A stretch of 6,619 bases of DNA from positions 1 to 6,619 of the forward strand of contig CABTZC010000123.1 in the NCBI GenBank assembly GCA_902489185.1, read 5' to 3'. Below the pieces are notes generated by a model. That model was not told where the DNA came from. It made no database searches and worked only from the letters and a program-made list of their open reading frames with translations. Shown here piece by piece: positions 1-5,911 of the stretch. The position numbers and the translations under genes were made by a program. Origin of the DNA: an uncultured Brevibacterium sp. (GTDB lineage: Bacteria; Actinomycetota; Actinomycetes; Actinomycetales; Brevibacteriaceae). Each line of letters opens with the position of its first letter. The stretch's first letter is position 1.

Positions 1-1
1 C

Positions 2-484
2 GTTGATTTTCTTTCCTTCCGGCTGAAACCCTACCTTTTCCAACACACGCCCGGATGCGCGGTTGGGTTCATAATAAAGTCCAGTGATGCGCACAATATC
101 CAGCTGCGCAAAGGCCAGTCGCATCTCGACATTGTGGGAATCGCACGCGACGGCGAAAACAAACCCACCAAACTTACCAGCAATGTCACGCTGAAAATCG
201 CGACCGGGTTCAATAAGATCGAAGACGTCTCATGGGCTGGCTCCCAAGACTTGGCAATGCTAGCGGCACGCACCGCCGACGAACCAGTTCAGCCGTACAT
301 TCAGAAAGTCGGCGGAAACTCCGAAGCGTTGGGAACAGTGTCTGAAGGTGTTTCGATCACGGCAGGCGGGGGCACTTCATCAGTGCGTGTGGGGACGCGC
401 AACGGTGAACTATTTACATACACGTCTGGCTCGTGGCAACGCCTCTTGGACTCTGACATCAGAGACCCCGCCTACCCCGGGTGA
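2..484 (+). CDS. lpqB: LpqB-type lipoprotein, C-terminal part (5' end outside window)
   Basis: This frame is open from base 2 to a TGA at 482-484 and gives about 160 residues with no internal stop. The visible part contains VGIARDGENKPTKL, which resembles the VxGIxRDxxGxPxxL stretch of the C-terminal beta-propeller-like region of LpqB. It ends in a run of short beta-strand-like segments with many G, T, S and V residues. LpqB is an actinobacterial lipoprotein, usually encoded beside the MtrAB two-component system and upstream of comF, and it modulates MtrAB signalling at the cell surface. The downstream order comF-hpf-secA fits that locus exactly. The lipobox and GerMN domain would lie upstream of the window and cannot be checked. 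The first 20 or so codons look less family-like than the rest, so I trust the segment after about base 65 more. The call rests on motif resemblance plus gene order. Confidence 0.78.
   Translation, partial: VDFLSFRLKPYLFQHTPGCAVGFIIKSSDAHNIQLRKGQSHLDIVGIARDGENKPTKLTSNVTLKIATGFNKIEDVSWAGSQDLAMLAARTADEPVQPYIQKVGGNSEALGTVSEGVSITAGGGTSSVRVGTRNGELFTYTSGSWQRLLDSDIRDPAYPG
480..484 (+). promoter_or_regulatory. Ribosome binding site of comF, overlapping the lpqB stop
   Basis: GGTGA, which contains the lpqB stop codon TGA, lies 3 bases before the comF ATG and can pair with the 3' end of 16S rRNA. There is no stronger purine-rich site. The arrangement suggests that comF translation depends partly on ribosomes finishing lpqB. 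Confidence 0.4.
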
Positions 485-487
485 CAC

Positions 488-1189
488 ATGTTGTCGGAGT
501 TCGTTGACCTTCTGCTTCCACGCGTGTGTGCCGGGTGTGGTAGCGAAACCGTGTCGCTGTGCAGGGAATGTGTTCGACGTCTCGACACCGACCCTGTCTG
601 CTCCATGCCACGGTACGGAACGGTCAAGGCCTACGGGGCAGGTCCGTATGAAGGTGTCCTGCGCAATGTCATTGTCAACTACAAAGAACACGACCGACGC
701 GACCTCGGTCAGGTTCTTGGACTCATGCTTGCACGTGCAGTTGCCTGTGCTCTTGCGGACGCACCTGTGAGTTCCACGCCGGTACTTTTGGTTCCGGTCC
801 CAGCCCGAGCCACCTCGGCCCGAAAACGGGGCGGAAACCACGTGGAAGCGCTAGCTAATCATGCCGCCGAACACTTCATTCGCGATAAGTTCCCCATGCG
901 AGTCGCCCCTGTCCTGGCAGTTAGGGGCCGTGGCGACCAGGTGGGGTCAGGAGCACATGCCCGGCGCAGGAACGTGCGGGGAACACACCGTATTTCCCAC
1001 CCCGAGGTCGTTGCCAGGTGGCCGCAGGATGTCCGCGTGATCATTGTCGATGACATTGTGACAACTGGGGCGACTGTGGCGGAGTCAGCACGAGTATTGC
1101 GCAAATCTCACATTGGCATCACGGCTGTTGCGAGTATCGGGATCGCTGGCTCTGAAAATAGAAACTGCGAAGAAAATGCGGAAGAATGA
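488..1189 (+). CDS. comF: ComF-family phosphoribosyltransferase (amidophosphoribosyltransferase-like)
   Basis: The gene encodes 233 residues, the usual length for the ComF family. The N-terminus carries a four-cysteine zinc-ribbon-like knuckle (C14, C17, C25, C28). Then come the family's YKEHDRRDL segment (about 58-66) and the PVPARATSARKRGGNHVEALA segment. Near the C-terminus is the type I phosphoribosyltransferase PRPP loop VIIVDDIVTTGAT (about 184-196), with the two adjacent aspartates at 188-189 and TTG at 192-194. ComF proteins are needed for DNA uptake in naturally competent bacteria. In most actinobacteria the substrate is unknown and the gene is simply a conserved neighbour of hpf and secA. 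The ATG at 488 is 3 bases past the lpqB stop, implying one transcript. The last 13 or so residues (GSENRNCEENAEE) are a charged tail past the fold, encoded by more AT-rich DNA. Family assignment is firm; cellular role is not. Confidence 0.92.
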   Translation: MLSEFVDLLLPRVCAGCGSETVSLCRECVRRLDTDPVCSMPRYGTVKAYGAGPYEGVLRNVIVNYKEHDRRDLGQVLGLMLARAVACALADAPVSSTPVLLVPVPARATSARKRGGNHVEALANHAAEHFIRDKFPMRVAPVLAVRGRGDQVGSGAHARRRNVRGTHRISHPEVVARWPQDVRVIIVDDIVTTGATVAESARVLRKSHIGITAVASIGIAGSENRNCEENAEE

Positions 1190-1193
1190 ACTA

Positions 1194-1209
1194 TCACCAC
1201 TCTTGGTGA
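1194..1209 (+). other. Small perfect hairpin in the comF-hpf spacer
   Basis: TCACCA (1194-1199) and TGGTGA (1204-1209) are exact inverted complements around a 4-base loop, starting 5 bases after the comF stop. No T-run follows on the plus strand, so it is not a typical intrinsic terminator. It may be an RNA processing or stabilising element, or chance. It sits about 20 bases upstream of the hpf ribosome binding site. Confidence 0.35.
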
Positions 1210-1225
1210 CCAATATTCGAGGTGC

Positions 1226-1234
1226 AAAGGAGAG
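1226..1234 (+). promoter_or_regulatory. Ribosome binding site that fixes the hpf GTG start
   Basis: AAAGGAGAG contains AGGAG at 1228-1232, six bases before the GTG at 1239. The same frame stays open upstream to an ATG at 1113 inside comF, but the extra residues have no family resemblance. The protein read from this GTG begins MDIVVKGRNV, the standard N-terminus of actinobacterial HPF. Confidence 0.8.
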
Positions 1235-1238
1235 CATC

Positions 1239-1895
1239 GTGGACATCGTAGTCAAAGGACGCAACGTCACCCTTTCTGAAAGCTTCCGGGCGCATGTAGA
1301 GGACAAAGTCTCCAAAGTTGAACAACTTGCACCTCGCGCACTCCGCGTTGAAGTTGTTCTTACCCATGACCCCAACGTGCGCCAGCCAGAAAACACCGAA
1401 CGAGTTGAAATTACGGTGGTTGCTAAGGGGCCTGTGTTGCGTGCAGAAGCAACGGCGTCGGACAAGTACGCGGCTCTAGACCTCGCCTGGGCGAAGTTGC
1501 TTGAGCGTTTGCGTCGTGCACGTGACCGGCAAAAGATTTCGCGTCAGGGTAAACACCGGAACGCTTCGACTGCTGAAGTTCTTGCCAACATGGAAGTGAT
1601 CGATCCGGTAGTTCCTGCTGAAGAGGACAGCAGCGAAAAAACCGAGAAACCTCAGAACATTGACCAGACTGGTGGTCGGGTGCCGTCGGAAGGTGACTCA
1701 CCTGTGGTTCTGCGTGAGAAGACGTTCGCTGGAACACCCATTGCGCTCGACGAAGCAATTAACCGCATGGAAATGGTGGGACACGACTTCTACCTCTTCA
1801 TCGACGAAGACTCTAAGAAACCGTCGGTCGTGTACAAGCGACGCGGATGGAGCTACGGAGTCATTACTGTAGACCCAGACCTAACTGAAGAGTAA
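1239..1895 (+). CDS. hpf: Ribosome hibernation promoting factor, long form (HPF)
   Basis: With the GTG start the protein has 218 residues, normal for long HPF. The N-terminal ribosome-binding domain (about 1-100) opens with MDIVVKGRNVTLSESFRAHV and has the family's beta-alpha-beta layout, ending in an Arg-rich helix (LLERLRRARDRQK). A polar acidic linker (about 105-155) leads to the C-terminal dimerisation domain (about 158-212), seen as FAGTPIALDEAINRMEMVGH followed by DFYLFIDEDS and VVYKRRGWSYGVI. In the family, the N-domain binds the 30S decoding centre and the C-domain pairs two ribosomes into an inactive 100S particle in stationary phase or stress. Translation may be coupled weakly to comF, 49 bases upstream, although hpf has its own good ribosome binding site. 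A terminator candidate follows directly. Identity is secure; regulation is not visible beyond this. Confidence 0.95.
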   Translation: MDIVVKGRNVTLSESFRAHVEDKVSKVEQLAPRALRVEVVLTHDPNVRQPENTERVEITVVAKGPVLRAEATASDKYAALDLAWAKLLERLRRARDRQKISRQGKHRNASTAEVLANMEVIDPVVPAEEDSSEKTEKPQNIDQTGGRVPSEGDSPVVLREKTFAGTPIALDEAINRMEMVGHDFYLFIDEDSKKPSVVYKRRGWSYGVITVDPDLTEE

Positions 1896-1904
1896 TTTAT
1901 GCGC

Positions 1905-1932
1905 ATGTGGCCGGCTGGAGAGTCGGCCACAT
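1905..1932 (+). terminator. Hairpin terminator candidate after hpf
   Basis: ATGTGGCCG (1905-1913) pairs perfectly with CGGCCACAT (1924-1932), giving a 9-bp stem, five pairs of it G-C, with a 10-base loop. It starts 10 bases after the hpf stop. The tail TTGTGTGTT is T-rich but broken by G, so it is a moderate intrinsic terminator. It would separate the lpqB-comF-hpf transcript from secA. Confidence 0.65.
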
Positions 1933-1962
1933 TGTGTGTTCGCCGTTCAACCGCGCTAAACT
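1932..1962 (+). promoter_or_regulatory. Candidate secA promoter
   Basis: TTGTGT at 1932-1937 (-35-like) and TAAACT at 1957-1962 (-10-like) are separated by 19 bases. TANNNT -10 boxes of this kind are common in actinobacteria. The -35 overlaps the end of the hpf terminator stem. A start point near 1969 would give a leader of about 47 bases. The spacing is long and the -35 is imperfect, so this is tentative. An alternative -10, TATCAT at 1975-1980, has no good -35 partner. Confidence 0.35.
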
Positions 1963-1971
1963 GAGGCGCGG
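1951..1971. repeat. Inverted repeat over the candidate secA -10 box
   Basis: CCGCGC (1951-1956) and GCGCGG (1966-1971) are exact inverted complements with a 9-base spacer that contains the candidate -10 box TAAACT. This is the layout of an operator, but the arms are short and GC-rich and could be chance. Confidence 0.3.
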
Positions 1972-2005
1972 ATTTATCATGCGGTAAACCGTCCGCCTAA
2001 CAGTC

Positions 2006-2011
2006 GAGGAG
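2006..2011 (+). promoter_or_regulatory. Ribosome binding site of secA
   Basis: GAGGAG ends 4 bases before the GTG at 2016. It supports the GTG start, which gives the conserved N-terminus MANILEKLLRRGEGRTLKKL. Confidence 0.8.
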
Positions 2012-2015
2012 AATC

Positions 2016-4718
2016 GTGGCCAATATCCTGGAGAAGCTGCTCCGGAGGGGTGAAGGACGCACACTTAAGAAACTGCGTAACTACACCACGGCGATCAACG
2101 AACTGTCGGAGGAGTTCGAGAAGCTCTCAGACACAGAACTCCGCGAAGAGACAGATCGGTTTAAAGAACGGTTCAAAGACGGTGAATCCCTAGACTCAAT
2201 TCTTCCCGAGGCGTTCGCGGCTGTCCGTGAAGCGAGCTCTCGTACGGTGGGGCTCAAGCACTACGACGTGCAGCTTATGGGTGGTGCCGCACTGCACCTG
2301 GGCAACATTGCCGAAATGAAGACCGGTGAAGGTAAGACACTGGTTGCGACTGCTCCGGCGTATCTGAATGCTTTGACCGGTGGCAGTGTTCACGTAGTGA
2401 CCGTGAACGATTATTTGGCCAGTTACCAGTCCGAACTGATGGGCCGTGTCTTCCGTTTCTTGGGCATGGAGACCGGTTGTATCCTGGCCCAGCAAACCCC
2501 TAACGTCCGTCGTAAGCAGTACGCCGCCGACATTACTTACGGCACGAACAACGAGTTTGGTTTCGACTACCTGCGCGACAACATGGCGTGGACTTCAGAC
2601 GACAAGGTGCAGCGTGGTCACGCGTTCGCAATTGTCGATGAGGTCGACTCGATTCTGATTGACGAAGCGCGTACGCCACTGATTATTTCTGGCCCGTCCG
2701 AAGGTGACGCCGACCGTTGGTACGGCGACTTTGCGACTGTGGTGAAGCGTTTGAAACGCGACCGTGACTATGAGGTCGACGAGAAAAAACGCACCGTGGG
2801 TGTTATGGAAGCCGGTATCGAGCGGGTGGAAAATTACCTGGGTATTGGCAACCTGTACGACGAATCCAACACCCAGCTCATCAGCTTTCTCAACAACTCG
2901 ATTCGCGCAAAAGAACTGTTCACACGCGACAAGGACTACGTAGTTCTTGACGGTGAAGTGCTCATTGTCGACGAACACACGGGACGTATCCTTAAAGGTC
3001 GTCGGTACAACGAAGGTCTGCACCAGGCGATCGAAGCTAAAGAAGGCGTGAAGGTTCAGGCTGAAAACCAGACTCTGGCCACCATCACATTGCAGAACTA
3101 CTTCCGCATGTACGACAAACTGTCCGGAATGACTGGTACTGCGGAAACTGAAGCGGCCGAATTCAACTCTACGTACAAATTGGGTGTTGTTCCTATCCCT
3201 ACGAACAAGCCCAATCAGCGTGTTGACCACACCGACATCGTGTACCGCAACATGGAAGTCAAGTTCAATGCGGTTGTCGACGACATTGCTGAGCGCCACG
3301 AAGAAGGCCAGCCCATCCTGGTGGGTACCACCAGCGTGGAAAAGAGCGAATACCTGTCACGCTTGCTGGCTAAACGTGGAATTCGCCACGAAGTGCTCAA
3401 CGCCAAGCACCACGAACGCGAAGCTGCGATTGTTGCACTTGCCGGTCGTAAGGGTTCGGTCACAGTGGCCACTAACATGGCCGGTCGTGGTACCGACATC
3501 ATGCTGGGCGGTAACGCTGAGCACTTGGCCGTTGCTGAAATGGAAAAGCGTGGATTTAACCAGCACGAAGATCCTGAAGCGTACGAAGAAGCGTGGCAAG
3601 ATGTCTTGGCTGAAATTGAAGAGCGCGTAGAAGAAGAAGCTAAGGAAGTTCGTGAACTTGGTGGCCTATATGTTTTGGGTACCGAGCGTCACGAATCACG
3701 CCGTATCGACAACCAGCTCAGAGGTCGTGCCGGTCGTCAGGGTGATCCCGGTGAGTCACGATTCTACCTATCGCTGACGGACGATTTGATGCGTCTCTTC
3801 GGTGCCAATGCGGCCGAGCGCATCTTGACTATGACCAAGGCGCCGGAGGACGAACCGCTTGAATCGAAGCTGGTGACGCGTGCAATCTTGTCTGCTCAAA
3901 CGCAGATCGAGCAGCGTAACGCTGAGCAGCGTAAGAACGTTCTGAAATATGACGATGTTCTCAACCGCCAGCGTACCGTGATCTACGGTGAGCGCAACAA
4001 GGTTCTCGAGGGAGAAGACCTTGCTGAGCAGGTTTCCAAGTTCCGCGAAGATGTTGTGCAAGCGTATGTAAACGGTGCAACGGTAGGAAGCCCAGAAGAC
4101 TGGAACCTGGACGAGCTGTTTAGTGCGGTTGGTGAACTGTACGAACCTACCATCACGGCTGAGGAGCTGATTGAAGACGCCGGCGGTAAGACATCGTTGA
4201 CACGAGACAAGGTGTTCACTGAGCTTCTTTCAGACATGGAAGTTGCCTACGGTGAGCGTGAGGAACAGCTGGGTGAAGAAGGCGCTCGCGAAATGGAACG
4301 GCGCGTGATTCTTAGCGTGATCGACAAGCGTTGGCGTGACCACCTGTACGAGATGGATTACCTCAAGAACGGTATTGGTCTGCGTGCTATGGCACAGCGT
4401 GATCCTCTTGTGGAGTATCAGCGTGAAGGCTTCGACATGTTCAACCAGATGCAAGAAGGCATCAAGGAAGACGTTGTCCGCTTGACCAATACGCTGGAAG
4501 TCAAGGTCACGGTGAACCCTGGTAAGGATCTGGAAGATCCGTCCGACGACTTCGTTGAGGTCGAGGCCGAAGAGCTCAAGCAGAAGAAGACAAAGCTGCT
4601 TTTGTCTGCGCCTTCTGAGGACGGTGGAACCGAAGTCACTCCCGACGACGAACCTAAGGACGAAGCTCCAAAGAACCGCCAGCAGCGCAGGCAGTCCAAG
4701 AAAAAGAAGAGGCGCTAG
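2016..4718 (+). CDS. secA: Preprotein translocase ATPase SecA (housekeeping SecA1 type)
   Basis: SecA is the cytoplasmic ATPase that binds preproteins and drives them through the SecYEG channel. The 900-residue protein is full length. In order: the N-terminal helix; Walker A MKTGEGKT (101-108); Walker B DEVD (208-211), followed by SILIDEARTPLIISGP; the preprotein cross-linking domain; GMTGTAETE from about residue 371; the second nucleotide-binding fold with ILVGTTSVEKSE and VATNMAGRGTDI (RGTDI 491-495); the arginine-finger motif QLRGRAGRQGDPG (567-579); then the helical wing/scaffold region, including WRDHLYEMDYLKNGIGLRAMAQRDPLVE read as two adjoining motifs. The tail turns acidic and then strongly basic (NRQQRRQSKKKKRR), with no CxC...C(H/C) zinc motif. 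Being single and housekeeping in form, it should be the essential paralogue; whether a SecA2 exists elsewhere cannot be told. A terminator candidate separates it from hpf, and a candidate promoter precedes it. Confidence 0.99.
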   Translation: MANILEKLLRRGEGRTLKKLRNYTTAINELSEEFEKLSDTELREETDRFKERFKDGESLDSILPEAFAAVREASSRTVGLKHYDVQLMGGAALHLGNIAEMKTGEGKTLVATAPAYLNALTGGSVHVVTVNDYLASYQSELMGRVFRFLGMETGCILAQQTPNVRRKQYAADITYGTNNEFGFDYLRDNMAWTSDDKVQRGHAFAIVDEVDSILIDEARTPLIISGPSEGDADRWYGDFATVVKRLKRDRDYEVDEKKRTVGVMEAGIERVENYLGIGNLYDESNTQLISFLNNSIRAKELFTRDKDYVVLDGEVLIVDEHTGRILKGRRYNEGLHQAIEAKEGVKVQAENQTLATITLQNYFRMYDKLSGMTGTAETEAAEFNSTYKLGVVPIPTNKPNQRVDHTDIVYRNMEVKFNAVVDDIAERHEEGQPILVGTTSVEKSEYLSRLLAKRGIRHEVLNAKHHEREAAIVALAGRKGSVTVATNMAGRGTDIMLGGNAEHLAVAEMEKRGFNQHEDPEAYEEAWQDVLAEIEERVEEEAKEVRELGGLYVLGTERHESRRIDNQLRGRAGRQGDPGESRFYLSLTDDLMRLFGANAAERILTMTKAPEDEPLESKLVTRAILSAQTQIEQRNAEQRKNVLKYDDVLNRQRTVIYGERNKVLEGEDLAEQVSKFREDVVQAYVNGATVGSPEDWNLDELFSAVGELYEPTITAEELIEDAGGKTSLTRDKVFTELLSDMEVAYGEREEQLGEEGAREMERRVILSVIDKRWRDHLYEMDYLKNGIGLRAMAQRDPLVEYQREGFDMFNQMQEGIKEDVVRLTNTLEVKVTVNPGKDLEDPSDDFVEVEAEELKQKKTKLLLSAPSEDGGTEVTPDDEPKDEAPKNRQQRRQSKKKKRR

Positions 4719-4727
4719 CGAGTTTCA

Positions 4728-4741
4728 GTCCACGCGTGGAC
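4728..4741. terminator. Perfect 14-bp palindrome between convergent genes, possible bidirectional terminator
   Basis: GTCCACGCGTGGAC is its own reverse complement and lies 9 bases past the secA stop and 14 bases past the stop of the minus-strand DUF6459 gene. As RNA it folds to a 5-bp stem with a CGCG loop from either strand. No T-run follows on either side, so intrinsic termination would be weak. A protein-binding site is the alternative. No other terminator is visible in this 37-base spacer. Confidence 0.45.
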
Positions 4742-4755
4742 ACACCTGCTCATGG

Positions 4756-5187
4756 TCAGATAATTACGAGCTCGTGGAGAACCCAGTGCCCGGATGTGCT
4801 CTCTAGGCGCAAGGCGACTGCGCGTCTGCGGTCAGCACTCATGATATTGACGCTTGCTTCGACCACGTGTGCGCCCACATGGCAGACTCTAACGGCGCCT
4901 GGTGAGATTCGTTTTGCCGGCGCAGGGCGGGTGCGAGCGAGCGTGGTGCGCACTTGCGCGAATGTGCGCAAACGATCAATGAGCTCTGGAGTTGCCCACC
5001 TGACAAGCGTTGTCGCCGAACGGCGCCCTTGTAAGATTTCCACACACGCGACGGCAAGAGCTGTCACTACGTTGTCGACGCCGCTCGTTTCTGTGTGTGG
5101 CTTTCGCGGTGTTGCGGGAATGGGGCGGGTGTGTGGTGTGCGCGCGTGTGGTTTACGTATGACGGGCGCGTCGAGTTGTGCGGTCAT
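4756..5187 (-). CDS. Rv3235-family protein (DUF6459), function unknown
   Basis: The gene encodes 143 residues. Residues 1-35 are a disordered-looking Pro/His/Arg/Thr-rich lead. Residues 36-143 match my memory of the DUF6459/Rv3235 family: an alpha-helical start (VVTALAVACVEILQGRRSATTLVRW, two motifs run together; EILQGRR at 50-56 and W64), then beta strands VRVCHVGAHVVEASVNI and RRRAVALRLES, ending in the GHWVLHELVI strand. The family is small, cytoplasmic by appearance, confined to actinobacteria and often placed just downstream of secA. No catalytic motif, signal peptide or membrane segment is visible. Its ATG overlaps the TGA of the LysM gene (ATGA at 5184-5187), so the two are almost certainly co-translated. 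It converges on secA. The fold has a SnoaL/NTF2-like feel from the helix-then-sheet order, but that is only a guess. Family call good, function unknown. Confidence 0.82.
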   Translation of the reverse strand: MTAQLDAPVIRKPHARTPHTRPIPATPRKPHTETSGVDNVVTALAVACVEILQGRRSATTLVRWATPELIDRLRTFAQVRTTLARTRPAPAKRISPGAVRVCHVGAHVVEASVNIMSADRRRAVALRLESTSGHWVLHELVII

Positions 5188-5810
5188 GGCACGATCAGTT
5201 CCTGTCCGGGAAAGATCACATTGGGATTCTTTCCAATTGTTGTGCGGTTAGCTTTAAAAAGTGCGTCTGGGTCGACGTGCACCCTCTGTGCGATTTTCCA
5301 TAGCGAGTCGCCTTCGCGAACGGTGTATGTTCGCTTTTCCGTGGGTGAGGGACGTGCTGGTGGCTCAGGTGTTTTCACTGCAGGTGGCTGTACGGTATTG
5401 GTTGGCCATATGGGTGAAGGTGTAGCTAGCGCAGTTGCTTCCACTTCTGGAGTTGGCTCACTGGTGGGCCACATGGGTGCTGCCGTGGCCTGGGAAGCGC
5501 TGGCAATGACGAGTCCCACAGCAACTGCGATGCCTTTCTTAAAGTAAGAAGGTGCCAACCAGACAGCTAGTCGCGAAAGGGTGCGGCCAAGGTTCGGTGC
5601 AATACGGCGAACGCATGAGGCGATAACCACCGTCATGATTGCCAGCTGAAGCCGGATACCCGCAACGATTGCCAAGCATACGCACACGGCCACGAGCGCC
5701 ATGCTCACATCACCCGAATGTATTACGGCAAACGCATGTTGGTGCCATAGGGCTGCCATGAAGCAGAGAGAGGCATGCGCTGCTGAGACCCCGATTATTC
5801 GACGAAGCAT
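5184..5810 (-). CDS. Membrane protein with C-terminal LysM domain
   Basis: From the ATG at 5810 the product has 208 residues. The N-terminal 110 hold about three hydrophobic stretches (roughly 8-30, 35-66 and 93-110). The last has the look of a signal peptide (SYFKKG lead, GIAVAVGLVIASAS core, ATA-AP end). A Pro/Thr/Ala/Glu-rich linker (about 111-160) contains two WPT motifs 21 residues apart. The C-terminus (161-208) is one LysM domain, starting TYTVREGDSLWKIAQRV and ending VIFPGQELIVP. LysM binds N-acetylglucosamine-containing glycans such as peptidoglycan, so the protein probably sits in the membrane with the LysM end outside. An open frame extends 17 codons further upstream, but the strong ribosome binding site picks 5810. 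It is first in a two-gene operon, overlapping the DUF6459 gene by 4 bases. No enzymatic domain is seen, so a structural or scaffolding role is inferred. Confidence 0.88.
   Translation of the reverse strand: MLRRIIGVSAAHASLCFMAALWHQHAFAVIHSGDVSMALVAVCVCLAIVAGIRLQLAIMTVVIASCVRRIAPNLGRTLSRLAVWLAPSYFKKGIAVAVGLVIASASQATAAPMWPTSEPTPEVEATALATPSPIWPTNTVQPPAVKTPEPPARPSPTEKRTYTVREGDSLWKIAQRVHVDPDALFKANRTTIGKNPNVIFPGQELIVP
5404..5479. repeat. Imperfect 13-bp direct repeat encoding two WPT motifs in the LysM protein linker
   Basis: GGCCATATGGGTG (5404-5416) and GGCCACATGGGTG (5467-5479) differ at one base and are offset by 63 bases, exactly 21 codons. On the coding strand they specify the IWPT and MWPT segments of the linker. 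This suggests a short in-frame duplication that has since diverged. Confidence 0.55.
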
Positions 5811-5814
5811 GTTT

Positions 5815-5821
5815 CCTCCTT
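5815..5821 (-). promoter_or_regulatory. Strong ribosome binding site deciding the LysM gene start
   Basis: On the minus strand AAGGAGG lies four bases before the ATG at 5810. It is close to the ideal Shine-Dalgarno sequence. It excludes the longer reading from 5861, because it lies inside that extension and nothing comparable precedes the upstream ATG. Confidence 0.85.
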
Positions 5822-5837
5822 GAAACATCAATAATTG

Positions 5838-5868
5838 AATATACTCACAAGAAGAACCCAAAAGTCAA
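5838..5868 (-). promoter_or_regulatory. Candidate promoter of the LysM-DUF6459 operon
   Basis: Reading the minus strand, TTGACT (plus 5863-5868) is a near-consensus -35 and TATATT (plus 5838-5843) a near-consensus -10, with a 19-base spacer. Transcription would start near 5831, giving a leader of about 20 bases carrying the AAGGAGG site. Both boxes are good but the spacer is 2 bases longer than ideal. The AT-rich context is unlike the rest of the window. Confidence 0.6.
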
Positions 5869-5911
5869 GAATGTTCGAATAACTATTTTTTGGATATGGC
5901 ACCATAGCGAT

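Larger units (their letters stand above)
5811..5911. other. AT-rich divergent intergenic region
   Basis: This 101-base spacer between two divergent genes is clearly richer in A and T than its flanks. It holds the candidate minus-strand promoter and the LysM gene's ribosome binding site. On the plus side no Shine-Dalgarno is visible before the ATG at 5912. The only weak -10-like string is TATGGC at 5895-5900, which would start transcription close to the ATG itself. TTCGAA at 5874-5879 is a 6-base palindrome. Confidence 0.6.

Noticed and set aside
2..65. Frameshift in the first bases of lpqB
   Set aside because: The reading frame stays open and both other plus frames contain stops; weak resemblance near a window edge is not enough to claim a break.
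410..841. Minus-strand open frame across the lpqB-comF junction
   Set aside because: It is antisense to two recognisable genes, and its protein has no recognisable motif.
1113..1238. Longer hpf reading from the ATG at 1113
   Set aside because: It overlaps comF deeply, adds residues unlike the family, and ignores the good ribosome binding site before the GTG at 1239.
2595..3299. Long minus-strand open frame of 234 codons inside secA
   Set aside because: It mirrors secA codons in a shadow frame; the plus-strand protein shows every SecA motif across this stretch.
4719..5251. Plus-strand open frame of 171 codons downstream of secA
   Set aside because: It is antisense to the DUF6459 gene, Cys/Arg/Ser-rich and low in family-like features, whereas the minus strand gives a coherent family protein.
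5811..5861. Longer LysM protein starting at 5861
   Set aside because: The ribosome binding site AAGGAGG lies inside that extension, and the candidate promoter -10 and start point fall downstream of it.
5863..5880. SOS (LexA) box suggested by TCGAAC on the minus strand near the LysM promoter
   Set aside because: Only one half-site is present; the partner position reads TTGACT and matches GTTCGA at one base of six.
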